Origin: JAJRRS01 sp965230275
GTDB taxonomy: Bacteria; Planctomycetota; Phycisphaerae; Phycisphaerales; Phycisphaeraceae
Assembly (NCBI GenBank): GCA_965230275.1
Contig: CBDDKO010000002.1
Span: forward strand, 3,720,001-3,784,000
Direction of reading: 5' to 3'
DNA: 64,000 nucleotides
Shown: positions 43,337-52,428 of the stretch, piece by piece
How the letters are laid out: every line of letters starts with the position of its first letter
Numbering within the stretch: position 1 is the stretch's first letter
Translations under genes and position numbers: made by a program
The notes under the pieces: generated by a model
What the model saw: the letters and a program-made list of their open reading frames with translations, nothing else
Told to the model about the DNA's origin: nothing
The model's database searches: none

Positions 43337-43656
43337 GTCGGTGGGGCGGCGTGGGCCCTGCTTGGTCGGGAAATGTGCAAAAAAACCCTCCTCCAAAGCC
43401 TAACCGGCTGTGAATGAAGGATATGCCGGGTTGACAGGCTTGTGGCCCTGTCAGAGGGCCTCTGCTGGACAGCAACCTCTTACTGTATCCATTCACATGC
43501 AATTCCGTGGGTGTAGCTTCCGGATACGCCTGTCTGATAGCCGCGTTAAACATGGTTAAGATGTATCGCTGTTACAGATGCAGTCGCTGTGACACCGAAC
43601 TATCCGGTCGGACGAATCCCCAGCCTGACCCGGAATCAGCCACACACGAGGACACC

Positions 43657-46600
43657 ATGATCCAGTATCCCCACCATCAACGTCTCTCTCGATTCACCAA
43701 GCCCATCCTCTTTGTTCTGTCGGTGAACCTCGTGCTTTGGGCTAATCATGCCTACGCACAGGGCATGAACCTAGCTCGATACGCGCCCGTCACGGCGAAC
43801 TTTGAGTCGGGTGATCACCCCGCAAGGTATGCGAACGACGGGATGGTCAGCCCGATCTCGCGGTGGGTCAGTGAGCTTGCGCCGCATTGGCTGGAGGTCG
43901 AGTTGCCCGGCCGACTCGAGATCGGCAGCGCCCATGTCTACACGGGTAACCACGGCGAGAACGCGATCGCCAGCTTCACACTCGAGTACCAGACCTCGGA
44001 TGGCTGGGTCGCGATCCCCGGGGCGCAAGTTACGGACAACACAAAGACGCAACTCCGCATTCAATTCACCGAGCCTGTCGTGACCGATCGCGTTCGCCTA
44101 ATCAGTCAAGACGCGGAACCCGTCAGTGTGGCTGAACTCGCGGTGTTTGCTTCCAATGGCGGCCATGGATTCCCAATTGGTGAGACGGTTGATGTTGAAG
44201 TCGGGCTTGTCCCGTTCGTTACCGCCAGTTCACAGCTAGATGGCAAGACCCGGCCGTTCCTGGCGACCGACGGGATTGTGGATGGTGCTTCGCAGTGGTC
44301 GAGCGCTTCCGGCGAAGGCCCGCACTGGTTGCGCGTCCAGTTCCAGTCTGAGCGCAGCGTGGCCTACGCTCATGTTTACACCGGCTCGGGCGATGACGTG
44401 ATTGCCAAGTTTCATCTTGAATGCTTAGGCGAAGACGGCGAGACGTGGCAGAAGATCCCCGGCGCTGAGGTTGCCGGCAACACCGAAGACACCGTGCTGC
44501 TTGCTTTCGACACAATCCGGACAACCGGTGTCCGCCTGGTGGTTGAGGGTGAGGGCGCTGCGGTTGTTCGCGAGCTTGTCCTGCTGCCGCCAAATAATGG
44601 TGACGGCTACCCCGCGGGCACGGAAGTGACGATTGCGCCGCCGGCTCAGACGCAGTTCGCCACCTATGGCGACAGTCTTTATCAGTTGAAGCATAGTGCC
44701 AGCGGGCTGGCCATTGGCACGATTGACGGCCGGCTTGTTTTGTCGGCCTTCGATGGCGGCGAAGCACAGCAATACCACCTGCTGAACCTGACCGGCACCG
44801 ACACCTATCGCATCGTCAGCCGGGGCACGAACAAGTGTCTTCAGGTGGCAGGCGGTTCCAAAGAGGCCGGTTCCGCGATTGAAGAGGGCAAGTATTACGC
44901 GCTGGATTATCAGCTATGGACGCTCGGCGGTTCAGCGGACGGCGTCAAGCAGTTGGTGAATGTCCATAGCGGCTTGGCGCTGGGGGTGGATGAGTCAGGC
45001 AAGGTGCTGGTCCAGCAACCGGTATCTGACACTGCGGCACAACGCTGGGAAGTGGTTTACTACACGCATTACCCCAAGAAGGGCCTGGCGGAAATCGGCA
45101 GTGGTGAATACATCGACGGTCAACGTGTGCATCACATTTACAACTGGGGCCTGGTGCCTTCCGGCGGTACGCCCGAGCGGCTGCATCACGCACCGATGAT
45201 CTGGGGCAACCGGTTCTGGGAGGAGATGGCGCTGAGGCAGGCCGAGTGGTACGCCACGGCGGAGCCTGAGTACCTTATGGGCTTTAACGAGCCGGACCAC
45301 ACCGACCAGTCGAACATCTCGCCTGCGTTAGCCTTGGAGCTATACAGCGCCCAGGAAGCGATCCGTTTGCCGTTAGTCAGCCCGTGTTCGTCGTGGTGGA
45401 ACAACGGCTGGTCGATGCGCTGGTTCAATGGGGCGAAGGCTCGCGGCATGCGTTTCGAGAAGACCGCGATCCACGTCTACATCGGCCAGACCGATCCCGA
45501 CAGCTACATGGGCATCTGCAAAGGTTCCTACGACCTGTTTGGTAAGCCGCTTTGGATCACGGAATGGAACGTGGTGAACTGGGGCGGGCCGGCACGCTGG
45601 ACCGACGGGCAGATGTACAGCTGGATGGCGGAGGTGGTCCACCGCATGGAGAAGGCGGACTACATCGAGCGGTACCACTTCTTCCCCTTCAGCGTGGACT
45701 GGGAAAACGGCAAGCCCGGCGCGCCGTGGGAGAGCGATCGGCTGACGCTGCGTCCGCTTGGTCGGCTGTACGGCGCTTGGGATAGCGACACCGAGGTCCG
45801 CACATCGACCTGGTATTATCTGCATCACAAGGGCAGCCACGACCGGCTGCGTGTTGCTGACTACGGGGTGTCGATGACGCCCATCGACGATATCCATCCG
45901 GATACGAACTGGTACCTGACCGAGGCCGGCGACGGCAAGTTCTATATCACATCGCGCCATGACGACCAGCGTTTGAGCGTTGATGGCGGGACGTTGACCC
46001 TGATGCCGGCCGGGGCTAGCGGCGAGGCGGTCGAGTGGGCCTTTATGCATCACCAGCACGGCTGGTACTTCATCGAGCATGTTGCGTCGGGCAAGCGGCT
46101 GAGCTTTGGCAACGCTGATGCCGGCGTCACGCTTGCGGGCAGCGATGTTTCAGGCGCCGCGGCACAGTGGCGTGTGATCAAGCCCTACCTGCCCGGGGCG
46201 CAGATCGGCAAGCCCGACACGATAGCACCGGCGGCACCGTTCCTGCTCAAGACGCAGGAGGCGGATCGCATGGTCCGGGTGGAATGGAAGAGCGTCGGTC
46301 CCGAGTCCGACTTCGATCACTACCGTGTGTTCCGATCGGAGAGCAGCGGCGGGCCTTACGAACTGGTCGCGGAAAACGTCAAGAAGCCGATCTACACCGA
46401 CAGCAAGGTTGAGAACAGCCGGCGATATCACTACGTCGTCCAGAGCGTGGATATGGCAGGCAATACGAGCGGGTATAGCGACGAAGGCAGCGGCGTGCCT
46501 GCCAACTGGGTCAAGCTGGACGACCGGGATGAACGGCTCACGTATTCAGGTGAGTGGGGCACGTATGGGGCAGGCATGGCTTACGGCGGCACCGAGTCGT

Positions 46601-47574
46601 TCAGTGAGCTGCCCGATAGCGAGGTCAGCCTGACGTTCACCGGCAAGCGTGTGCGGTACTTCGGCTACAAGCGCGAGGACCTTGGGATCGTGGACATCCT
46701 GATCGATGGTGAGGTTGTTGCTGAGGTCGATTGCTATGCCGACCAGACGATGCAGAATGTGCTGCTGTTCGATTCAGAGGCGATCCCCGAGGGTGAACAC
46801 ACCATTACCGTACGTATCACCGGCAACAAGAGCCCGTCGGCATCGGGTATCGAGGCCATTGTTGATGCGATCGAGTACCTGACCGATGCGTCGGACACCG
46901 CGGCCCCGGGTGTGCCCAGCGGGTTGGTGATCGACACGGACCTCGACCGCATAGAACTGAAGTGGAACGCCAACTCCGACATCGACTTCGCCGGCTACAC
47001 CGTGTACCGCGCGGACATACCGGGTGGTGAATATGTGGCCATTGCCGAAGATATCGCTGTAAATGAGTTTGTTGACACCGACGTGAAGGTCGGGCAGTCC
47101 TACAGCTATGCGGTGACCTCCCGGGACTTCCTGGGTAATGTCAGCGCTCGGTCGGCCGAGTTGGTCGGGTCGCCCGGCAAGTGGATCAAGATCGATGATG
47201 CCGACGATCGTGTCGTGTACCAAGGCGAGTGGGGGACCTACACGCAGAACCCGAGCTACAAGAACACCGAGCACTTCTCAGAAGCAGCGGGAGCCGAGGC
47301 GTCATTCACATTCACCGGCAGCCAGGTGCGCTTCTTCGGGTTCCAGCGTAATGACCTGGGGCAGGCCGAGATACTGATCGACGGCAAGACGGTCTACACG
47401 GCCGACTGCTTCAGCGACTATGAAGCCATGGACAAACTGGTTTATCAATCCGAGGAATTGGCCCACGGTAAGCACACGATCACCGTCCGGGCGCTGGGCA
47501 AGCAGAACCCGCTTTCCTCGGGGAACGAGATTATCATTGATGCGTTCGAGTTCAAGACCACGCAATCGGAGTAG
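43657..47574 (+). CDS. large secreted multidomain glycosidase (GH128-like catalytic domain)
   Basis: A 1305-residue exported enzyme, probably acting on a beta-glucan. Domains in order: signal peptide (1-35); two discoidin-like (F5/8-type) domains (about 38-170 and 190-310); a ricin-type beta-trefoil (about 325-470); a catalytic TIM barrel with the two acid residues Glu545 (GFNEPD) and Glu636 (ITEWNV), as in GH128-type glucanases; a second trefoil-like region (about 725-845); then two copies of a fibronectin type III plus sandwich unit. Both sandwiches read GEWGTY, FTG..VR(Y/F)FG and ILIDG. ATG 43657 with GAGGA upstream begins the signal peptide; the frame is open earlier. Confidence 0.8.
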   Translation: MIQYPHHQRLSRFTKPILFVLSVNLVLWANHAYAQGMNLARYAPVTANFESGDHPARYANDGMVSPISRWVSELAPHWLEVELPGRLEIGSAHVYTGNHGENAIASFTLEYQTSDGWVAIPGAQVTDNTKTQLRIQFTEPVVTDRVRLISQDAEPVSVAELAVFASNGGHGFPIGETVDVEVGLVPFVTASSQLDGKTRPFLATDGIVDGASQWSSASGEGPHWLRVQFQSERSVAYAHVYTGSGDDVIAKFHLECLGEDGETWQKIPGAEVAGNTEDTVLLAFDTIRTTGVRLVVEGEGAAVVRELVLLPPNNGDGYPAGTEVTIAPPAQTQFATYGDSLYQLKHSASGLAIGTIDGRLVLSAFDGGEAQQYHLLNLTGTDTYRIVSRGTNKCLQVAGGSKEAGSAIEEGKYYALDYQLWTLGGSADGVKQLVNVHSGLALGVDESGKVLVQQPVSDTAAQRWEVVYYTHYPKKGLAEIGSGEYIDGQRVHHIYNWGLVPSGGTPERLHHAPMIWGNRFWEEMALRQAEWYATAEPEYLMGFNEPDHTDQSNISPALALELYSAQEAIRLPLVSPCSSWWNNGWSMRWFNGAKARGMRFEKTAIHVYIGQTDPDSYMGICKGSYDLFGKPLWITEWNVVNWGGPARWTDGQMYSWMAEVVHRMEKADYIERYHFFPFSVDWENGKPGAPWESDRLTLRPLGRLYGAWDSDTEVRTSTWYYLHHKGSHDRLRVADYGVSMTPIDDIHPDTNWYLTEAGDGKFYITSRHDDQRLSVDGGTLTLMPAGASGEAVEWAFMHHQHGWYFIEHVASGKRLSFGNADAGVTLAGSDVSGAAAQWRVIKPYLPGAQIGKPDTIAPAAPFLLKTQEADRMVRVEWKSVGPESDFDHYRVFRSESSGGPYELVAENVKKPIYTDSKVENSRRYHYVVQSVDMAGNTSGYSDEGSGVPANWVKLDDRDERLTYSGEWGTYGAGMAYGGTESFSELPDSEVSLTFTGKRVRYFGYKREDLGIVDILIDGEVVAEVDCYADQTMQNVLLFDSEAIPEGEHTITVRITGNKSPSASGIEAIVDAIEYLTDASDTAAPGVPSGLVIDTDLDRIELKWNANSDIDFAGYTVYRADIPGGEYVAIAEDIAVNEFVDTDVKVGQSYSYAVTSRDFLGNVSARSAELVGSPGKWIKIDDADDRVVYQGEWGTYTQNPSYKNTEHFSEAAGAEASFTFTGSQVRFFGFQRNDLGQAEILIDGKTVYTADCFSDYEAMDKLVYQSEELAHGKHTITVRALGKQNPLSSGNEIIIDAFEFKTTQSE

Positions 47575-47649
47575 GTTATCTGTAGCGAATGGTGTGATGT
47601 ATCAGCGGGGGCTTGTGTATTGGTGACTGTTATTCATGAGAGGTAAACG

Positions 47650-48084
47650 ATGCGTTTGGCTGGATACGGTTTAACGGTTGGATTGATGCTGCTTGGTGTC
47701 GGGTTGGCTGGTTGTTCGGAAGGTGAATCTCAGCCTGCGGGCGCTGACACCTCTGCCGACCAATCTAGGCAGGTGGTGGTTCACGAGTACCCGCTCCGCG
47801 GCCGGGTGGTGTCGTTGATAGACGAGACTGACCCGGCGAGTGAGTTGAAGATACATCACGAAGCGATCGACGACTTCAAGATGGGCGACGGCGAGCTATC
47901 GCCGATGGGTCAGATGGTGATGCCGTTTGCGCCCGGCCCCGGGGAGACGATGGAAGGGATCGCGGTGGGTGATGCGGTGTCGTTCGTGTTCGAGATGCAG
48001 TGGGAGCCGGCGCGTGAGATGCGTGCGGTGGATTTCAAGAAGCTGCCGGCAGACACGGTGCTGAACTTCGAAACGACAGAGTAA
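47650..48084 (+). CDS. lipoprotein with copper-binding (CusF/SCO-like) domain
   Basis: A 144-residue lipoprotein; the lipobox LAGC ends the signal at residue 22. The rest resembles the small copper-binding domain often found with SCO1-type proteins: YPLRGRVVSLID, IHHEAIDDFK, GQMVMPFAPGPGET and GIAVGDAVSFVFEMQW, with His and Met ligands. It may carry copper for oxidase assembly or detoxification. The usual SCO partner is not adjacent. It converges with the LpxR-like gene, 6 bases apart. Confidence 0.75.
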   Translation: MRLAGYGLTVGLMLLGVGLAGCSEGESQPAGADTSADQSRQVVVHEYPLRGRVVSLIDETDPASELKIHHEAIDDFKMGDGELSPMGQMVMPFAPGPGETMEGIAVGDAVSFVFEMQWEPAREMRAVDFKKLPADTVLNFETTE

Positions 48085-48090
48085 GCCTTG

Positions 48091-49167
48091 CTAGAAGCCG
48101 CGTGATGCTGAGAGCATCACGGCACCAAAGCTGTCGGGGCCGTCTTGGCCTTCGAATTGTTCAGTGATGAAGGTCTGTGCGTATGAGCCCTTGATGCGCC
48201 AACCCTTGAAGGTGTGTTCCAAAGCGATGCCTGTCTGGACTTCGCCGGTGAGTGTTTCGGCATTGACGCTGTGGCTGGACCGGTAGGTGTTGCCCTCGAG
48301 GAACAGGTTGTGTTCGACGGCCCTGCCTGCGACGCGGACGAAGCCGTAGCATGTGGTGGGTTGTGCTTTGTCCAGATCGATCAGCGCGGTGAAGCTCGCG
48401 GGATCGGCAAGCCGGCCGGGGCCGAAGTCATCGGGCAGATTCATGCCGACACGATAGGTCGTACCAAGAAGCACATAGCGGTGGACCGTGCCGATGCCCA
48501 ACTCGACGTAGGGGATCCATTGCTGTTCGAGCGAGTGATCAAACGCCGTGAGGGTACCGGGGTCGCTGCGCCACTTACGGCGGAGAGTGAGTTGAATGGT
48601 CGGCTCGTCTTTGAGTTGGTTGTCCCAGCCTTTGGGATCGTCGGCGTTGAAGTTGTTGTGGATTGACTCTTGAAGCGATTCTGTGCCGGAAGACGGCCCG
48701 ACGATGCCGAGGTCGATTTGGGCATGGTCGAAGACGCTTTCGTTTGCGCGTTGGAGGTAGAGCCCGGCGAAGAGGTAGCCGGCATAAGGGCGGTCGCTGC
48801 GGATCAATTTGCTTGCGGTGATCCGTTCGGGGGTGAACATCATCTGCCCGAGTATGTAGCCGGCAGCGGTGCGATCGAATGATTCACCGAGTGGCGCGTA
48901 GTCGGCGAAAGGTCCCGCCCAAACCGGCTGATGCGTAAATGTCGCCGCGATGCCGTTGGAGTAGTGGCGGTCACTTGCGTTGTTGGGTTTTAGAAAAGAG
49001 CTATCATTCTCCCAGTAGACGGTGACTTCGTAGGGTGGTGTCAGGAGGCCAGGGCTATCTGTGGTTTTTGCTTGCGGCTCGACGTGTGGGCCGGCAGGTG
49101 ATTCAGCGAGGCAGGCGCTCGTAAGGAAGCTAAGGCCGAGTAGGGCAGGTGCTGTATGTTTGAGCAT
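48091..49167 (-). CDS. lipid A deacylase LpxR-family outer-membrane protein
   Basis: A 358-residue beta-barrel (DUF2219) that would remove the 3'-acyloxyacyl group of lipid A. The family motifs are present: VTVYWENDSSF...DRHYSNGIAATF near the start, RSDRPYAGYLFAGLY in the middle, and a C-terminal Phe that suits outer-membrane insertion. The signal peptide ends near Ala18-Cys19, so it could also be lipidated. Its presence implies a lipopolysaccharide-bearing outer membrane. Confidence 0.85.
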   Translation of the reverse strand: MLKHTAPALLGLSFLTSACLAESPAGPHVEPQAKTTDSPGLLTPPYEVTVYWENDSSFLKPNNASDRHYSNGIAATFTHQPVWAGPFADYAPLGESFDRTAAGYILGQMMFTPERITASKLIRSDRPYAGYLFAGLYLQRANESVFDHAQIDLGIVGPSSGTESLQESIHNNFNADDPKGWDNQLKDEPTIQLTLRRKWRSDPGTLTAFDHSLEQQWIPYVELGIGTVHRYVLLGTTYRVGMNLPDDFGPGRLADPASFTALIDLDKAQPTTCYGFVRVAGRAVEHNLFLEGNTYRSSHSVNAETLTGEVQTGIALEHTFKGWRIKGSYAQTFITEQFEGQDGPDSFGAVMLSASRGF

Positions 49168-49217
49168 ATATAGTCGGCCTTATGGTCTGACGGTGGGGCT
49201 CGTCAGGCATGGTGTGG

Positions 49218-49859
49218 TTAAGGGGATATCGGCTTAGGATCGGTTGTAGCTGATGAAACGGTCTGTAGCGCCGTGTTGCTTTCTCGGATGTACGCGATCA
49301 ATTGCGGGAAGAACGCTGCGAAGTCGTCGGTCAGGGCGCTGTTGATCTGCGGCAAGTCATCGACGGCACCGGTCAGATCGATCGGGCGACGTAGGCGCTC
49401 GGTGAATCGTCGTGACATCATACCCAGGACCACGGCCATGCCCTCAGTGGTCGCGTAGCATCGCAGCCAGTTTTGCTCGACCATACGGTTGATGATCGGC
49501 CGCATCGCTTCGGGCATCAGGTCGGGGTGGCTGGTCAGGAGTTCGTGGGCCTCGTCGATGAACGTGTCCAGTGTCTGGTCGTGGTATTGATGCCAATCCC
49601 GTGCGAGGACGTGGTCATAAAACAGGTCGGTGAGGATCGCGCTGAACCGGCCGTGTCGGTCACGGAAGCGTGCGCGTGAACGGGCAAAGACCGGGTGGGT
49701 GTCGGTGTAGGCATCGACCCGTCTGTGTGTGTCGGCGCCGGCGAGCACATCGGGGTGCAGGTCGGCGGGCGGCGGGCCGGTGGTCAGGTCGGGCAACAGG
49801 TTGCCGATCATCGATTCGGGGGTCGGCTCGGCCAGGTACAGGTGGGCGAGGAAGTTCAC
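49218..49859 (-). CDS. acpH: acyl carrier protein phosphodiesterase-like (AcpH)
   Basis: Predicted to release 4'-phosphopantetheine from acyl carrier protein. The 213-residue protein has the AcpH pattern: MNFLAHLYLAEPTPESMIGNLLPD, HRRVDAYTDTHPVF, LTDLFYDHVLARDW, and GMAVVLGMMSRRF; the His/Asp residues in these segments are the metal ligands of HD-type enzymes. The gene is 50 bases downstream-side of the LpxR-like gene in the same direction and may share a transcript. Confidence 0.88.
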   Translation of the reverse strand: MNFLAHLYLAEPTPESMIGNLLPDLTTGPPPADLHPDVLAGADTHRRVDAYTDTHPVFARSRARFRDRHGRFSAILTDLFYDHVLARDWHQYHDQTLDTFIDEAHELLTSHPDLMPEAMRPIINRMVEQNWLRCYATTEGMAVVLGMMSRRFTERLRRPIDLTGAVDDLPQINSALTDDFAAFFPQLIAYIRESNTALQTVSSATTDPKPISP

Positions 49860-50230
49860 CGTCTGAGTGTGGCGGAGTCCAGTCCTGAATGCAAACGATA
49901 ACGTGGGATGAACATTGACCGGATTACGGCGGTCGCTGTTTTTACGTTCTCAGTCCGAAGCCATTTGGTCACATCCTTGTCTGGGAACGATGGGTGGGCG
50001 GTGCTGGGGTGACAAAAGGCCCCCGCCGGCGGAGCGTCGAGCCCTCAGCCGCGCCGACGAGGCCGAACAAGGAGTACGGGTGACCGGGAGGGTGGCAAGG
50101 GGTATGGATGCCAGTAGTCTAGCGATCCTCTGAAAGTGGCCACTTCCGCCGACGCCGCCCAAGCCTTAACCGGGTCATGGCATGACCATCTGCTTAATTG
50201 GCACCCCCTGATCGGGAACGATATTTTGGA
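49860..50230. other. intergenic region, nothing recognised
   Basis: 371 bases between two minus-strand genes; no structure or frame that I can support. Confidence 0.4.
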
Positions 50231-50869
50231 TCAAGCGGCGATGGCATCGAGTTGCGGGCTGTCCGGCTGACGCGTCGGGTCGTCGAGACTGGCCATGTGG
50301 TACAGCTCAGCGGTATCCGGGTCGAGGCGGTCGGCCCGCTCATCAAACCAGGTCATCAACTCGGCGAAGCGGATCGACTCACGGAACCGGGGTAGGCGGG
50401 CCAGAAGGAACAGGACAAACGCGCTGGTCAGGGCCCGGTCCTCCTCGGTTCGGTCGTCACTGTGGATAAACAGGCCCTCTGCGTCCTGCATGGCCGCCAA
50501 GGCACTCATGGCGAGGTCCAGGGCGTCTTCAAGCTGGCTATCTGGGGTGGCGGTCTGTTCACGGAGGACGGCTGCGAGCCCCGCTGTGGCTGAGGCGGTG
50601 GTGAGCGGGTCCAGATCGCTTGAGCCCGGGAAGGCTCCATCAGGCTGCTGAGCGATCAGGAGCGTCTTGGCCATATCCCGGCTGAGCGAGGTTGGGCCGT
50701 AGATCAGCTCGCTGAGCCGGCGGAGGCCCAGACCGACCGCTGCGGTGGACTGAGAGAGCCTTGCCTTGAGTGGTAGCGGCAGGGCGGTGCCGTTCTGAGC
50801 CAGGCTGTCAATCATTCGGCAGTGATCATGGTTGTCGAAGTGCTTCTGGATGTGCGTGGCGCTGAGCAT
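50231..50869 (-). CDS. hypothetical protein with alpha-toroid-like repeat
   Basis: A 212-residue cytoplasmic protein, mostly helical. The segment AQQPDGAFPGSSDLDPLTTASATAGLAAVL resembles the QxxDGxF helix pairs of prenyltransferase or cyclase alpha-toroids, and a second weaker repeat lies at ALAAMQDAEGLFIHSD. It is too short for a full toroid enzyme. The ATG follows CGGAGGTCCG on the minus strand, a good ribosome site. Function unknown. Confidence 0.6.
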   Translation of the reverse strand: MLSATHIQKHFDNHDHCRMIDSLAQNGTALPLPLKARLSQSTAAVGLGLRRLSELIYGPTSLSRDMAKTLLIAQQPDGAFPGSSDLDPLTTASATAGLAAVLREQTATPDSQLEDALDLAMSALAAMQDAEGLFIHSDDRTEEDRALTSAFVLFLLARLPRFRESIRFAELMTWFDERADRLDPDTAELYHMASLDDPTRQPDSPQLDAIAA

Positions 50870-51531
50870 ACGGACCTCCGTGATGAATACGGCATCTGTT
50901 AGGACCTACTATATACCGAACGTGTCGGGGTGTCAAGTATTTTGTCAGGGTGATGTTTGGTTTTTACTGGTCGCGGATTTGTGGGGCAGAGAGTAGGGTG
51001 GGTGTGGGCGATCCCGGCCAAGGTCCTGTGGACCATGACCGGGCTTTGGGTGGTGGATTACTGTGGCGACTCGGGGGTTGGTGACGGTGAATGAAGGTGG
51101 TCGATCGGGGCAAAAAAAACCTCCACCACAGGGCTCCGATCCTGTGGCAGAGGCGCGCCACGGCTAACGTTTTGAAGCGTCAGACCGATTGTTTTTCACT
51201 GTCCGTTCCTATCGTATCGGTTGGATTCGGGCCGTGTCAACGAAGGTGGCCTCGAATTATACATCCCTGTAAATCATTAAAGAACAGTCAATTACGACCC
51301 GTATTCGGATTCTCACTTCTGGGAATTGTGAGTGTAACTCACCTAGCGGAGCGAGTTTGTGATTAGGCTGGGCACATCGTGCGTGGATAAAAAAAAACTG
51401 ATTTTCAGCGCTCATTTGGGCCGCCTGTGGGCAGGTGTGTGGCTGAGCCTGATATGAGCCGAGTGGTTTTTTTTGAGGCCGAAGTGGGGCCGGCTGATAC
51501 AATCGTGTTTTGCACCTTTCGGCATGATCCT
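50870..51531. other. long gap with a probable small-RNA gene
   Basis: 662 bases between divergent genes. Apart from the candidate RNA at 51112-51204 and its promoter, I see only AT-rich sequence near 51250-51310 and 51400 and no coding frame of quality. Confidence 0.45.
51112..51204 (-). ncRNA. candidate small RNA of about 93 nt
   Basis: On the minus strand, TTGACA (51240-51235) and TACGAT (51216-51211), spacer 18, would start transcription near 51204. A strong terminator, a 13-bp stem with one mismatch (51153-51141 with 51132-51120) and eight T, ends it at 51112. No frame of note lies between. It does not match SRP, tmRNA or 6S signatures that I can recall. Confidence 0.4.
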
Positions 51532-52428
51532 ATGGCAGATAAGCGAACACCGGGCGAGCGGTTCCGTGAGGCAGTAGCGGATGAGAATCCCCTACAGATT
51601 GTCGGTGTGATCAATGCCATCAGTGCCCTGCTGGCGGAGCGCTCGGGATTCAACGCGGTGTACCTCTCCGGGGCCGGCGTCGCCAACGCATCACACGGCC
51701 TGCCGGACCTTGGATTGACCTCGCTTGCGGACGTCGTTGAAGACGCCAGGCGGATCACTGCAGCTACCGAATTACCCTTGCTCGTCGATGCCGACACCGG
51801 CTGGTCGGAGGATGAAGGGATCGAGGCGACGGTTCACGCGCTGATGGGGGTGAACGTGGCGGCGATGCACCTGGAGGACCAGGTCTCGGTCAAGCGTTGC
51901 GGGCATCGGCCGGGCAAGCAGCTTGTGACGGATGAGCAGATGTGTGCCCGAGTCCGTCAAGCGGTGTCGGCCAGAGGGGCTGATGCGTTTGTCGTGATGG
52001 CGAGGACGGACGCCTACTCCGTTGAGGGGCTGGGCCGCGCGATCGAGCGAGCCAATCAATACATCCAGGCCGGTGCCGACATGATCTTCGCCGAGGCGAT
52101 GACGACGATTCAAGAGTACGAACACTTCACGCGGTCGGTCTCCGTGCCGGTCCTGGCAAACGTGACGGAGTTCGGCAAGACGCCATTGTTTAATGTGGAT
52201 CAACTCAGGCAGGCCGGCGTCGGGCTGGCGCTCTACCCGTTGTCGGGGTTCCGGGCGATGAACAAGGCCGCCGAGCGGGTCTATCAGACACTCCGAAGTG
52301 AAGGCACGCAGCAGGGCCTGCTGGGCGACATGCAGACACGTGATGAGCTATACGAGCTGTTGGATTATCACCAACAGGAACAAGCGGTAGACCGGGTCAT
52401 TTCGAAAGGGCGGACAAACGATGGCTGA
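51532..52428 (+). CDS. prpB: methylisocitrate lyase
   Basis: Splits 2-methylisocitrate into pyruvate and succinate, the last step of propionate breakdown. The 298-residue protein has the catalytic loop KRCGH (121-125), the metal residues Asp86 and Asp88 in VDADTGW, and SGAGVANASHGLPDLG. The frame opens at 51427, but ATG 51532 (MADKRTPGERF) matches the family start. It overlaps prpC by 8 bases, so the two are one operon with prpD. No PrpR-type regulator is next to them. Confidence 0.93.
   Translation: MADKRTPGERFREAVADENPLQIVGVINAISALLAERSGFNAVYLSGAGVANASHGLPDLGLTSLADVVEDARRITAATELPLLVDADTGWSEDEGIEATVHALMGVNVAAMHLEDQVSVKRCGHRPGKQLVTDEQMCARVRQAVSARGADAFVVMARTDAYSVEGLGRAIERANQYIQAGADMIFAEAMTTIQEYEHFTRSVSVPVLANVTEFGKTPLFNVDQLRQAGVGLALYPLSGFRAMNKAAERVYQTLRSEGTQQGLLGDMQTRDELYELLDYHQQEQAVDRVISKGRTNDG

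Larger units (their letters stand above)
42840..43656. other. rRNA leader and promoter region, no gene
   Basis: 816 bases between the divergent 16S gene and the glycosidase gene. Besides the promoter candidates at 43197-43224 and 43308-43336 it has short GC-rich palindromes (for example 42852-42868 and 42905-42915) that probably belong to the pre-16S leader. The only longer open frames are low-quality shadows. Confidence 0.5.

Noticed and set aside
50975..51153. SRP RNA, tmRNA or 6S RNA
   Set aside because: The conserved SRP loop, tmRNA tag frame and 6S bulge features are not present; kept only as an unnamed small RNA candidate.
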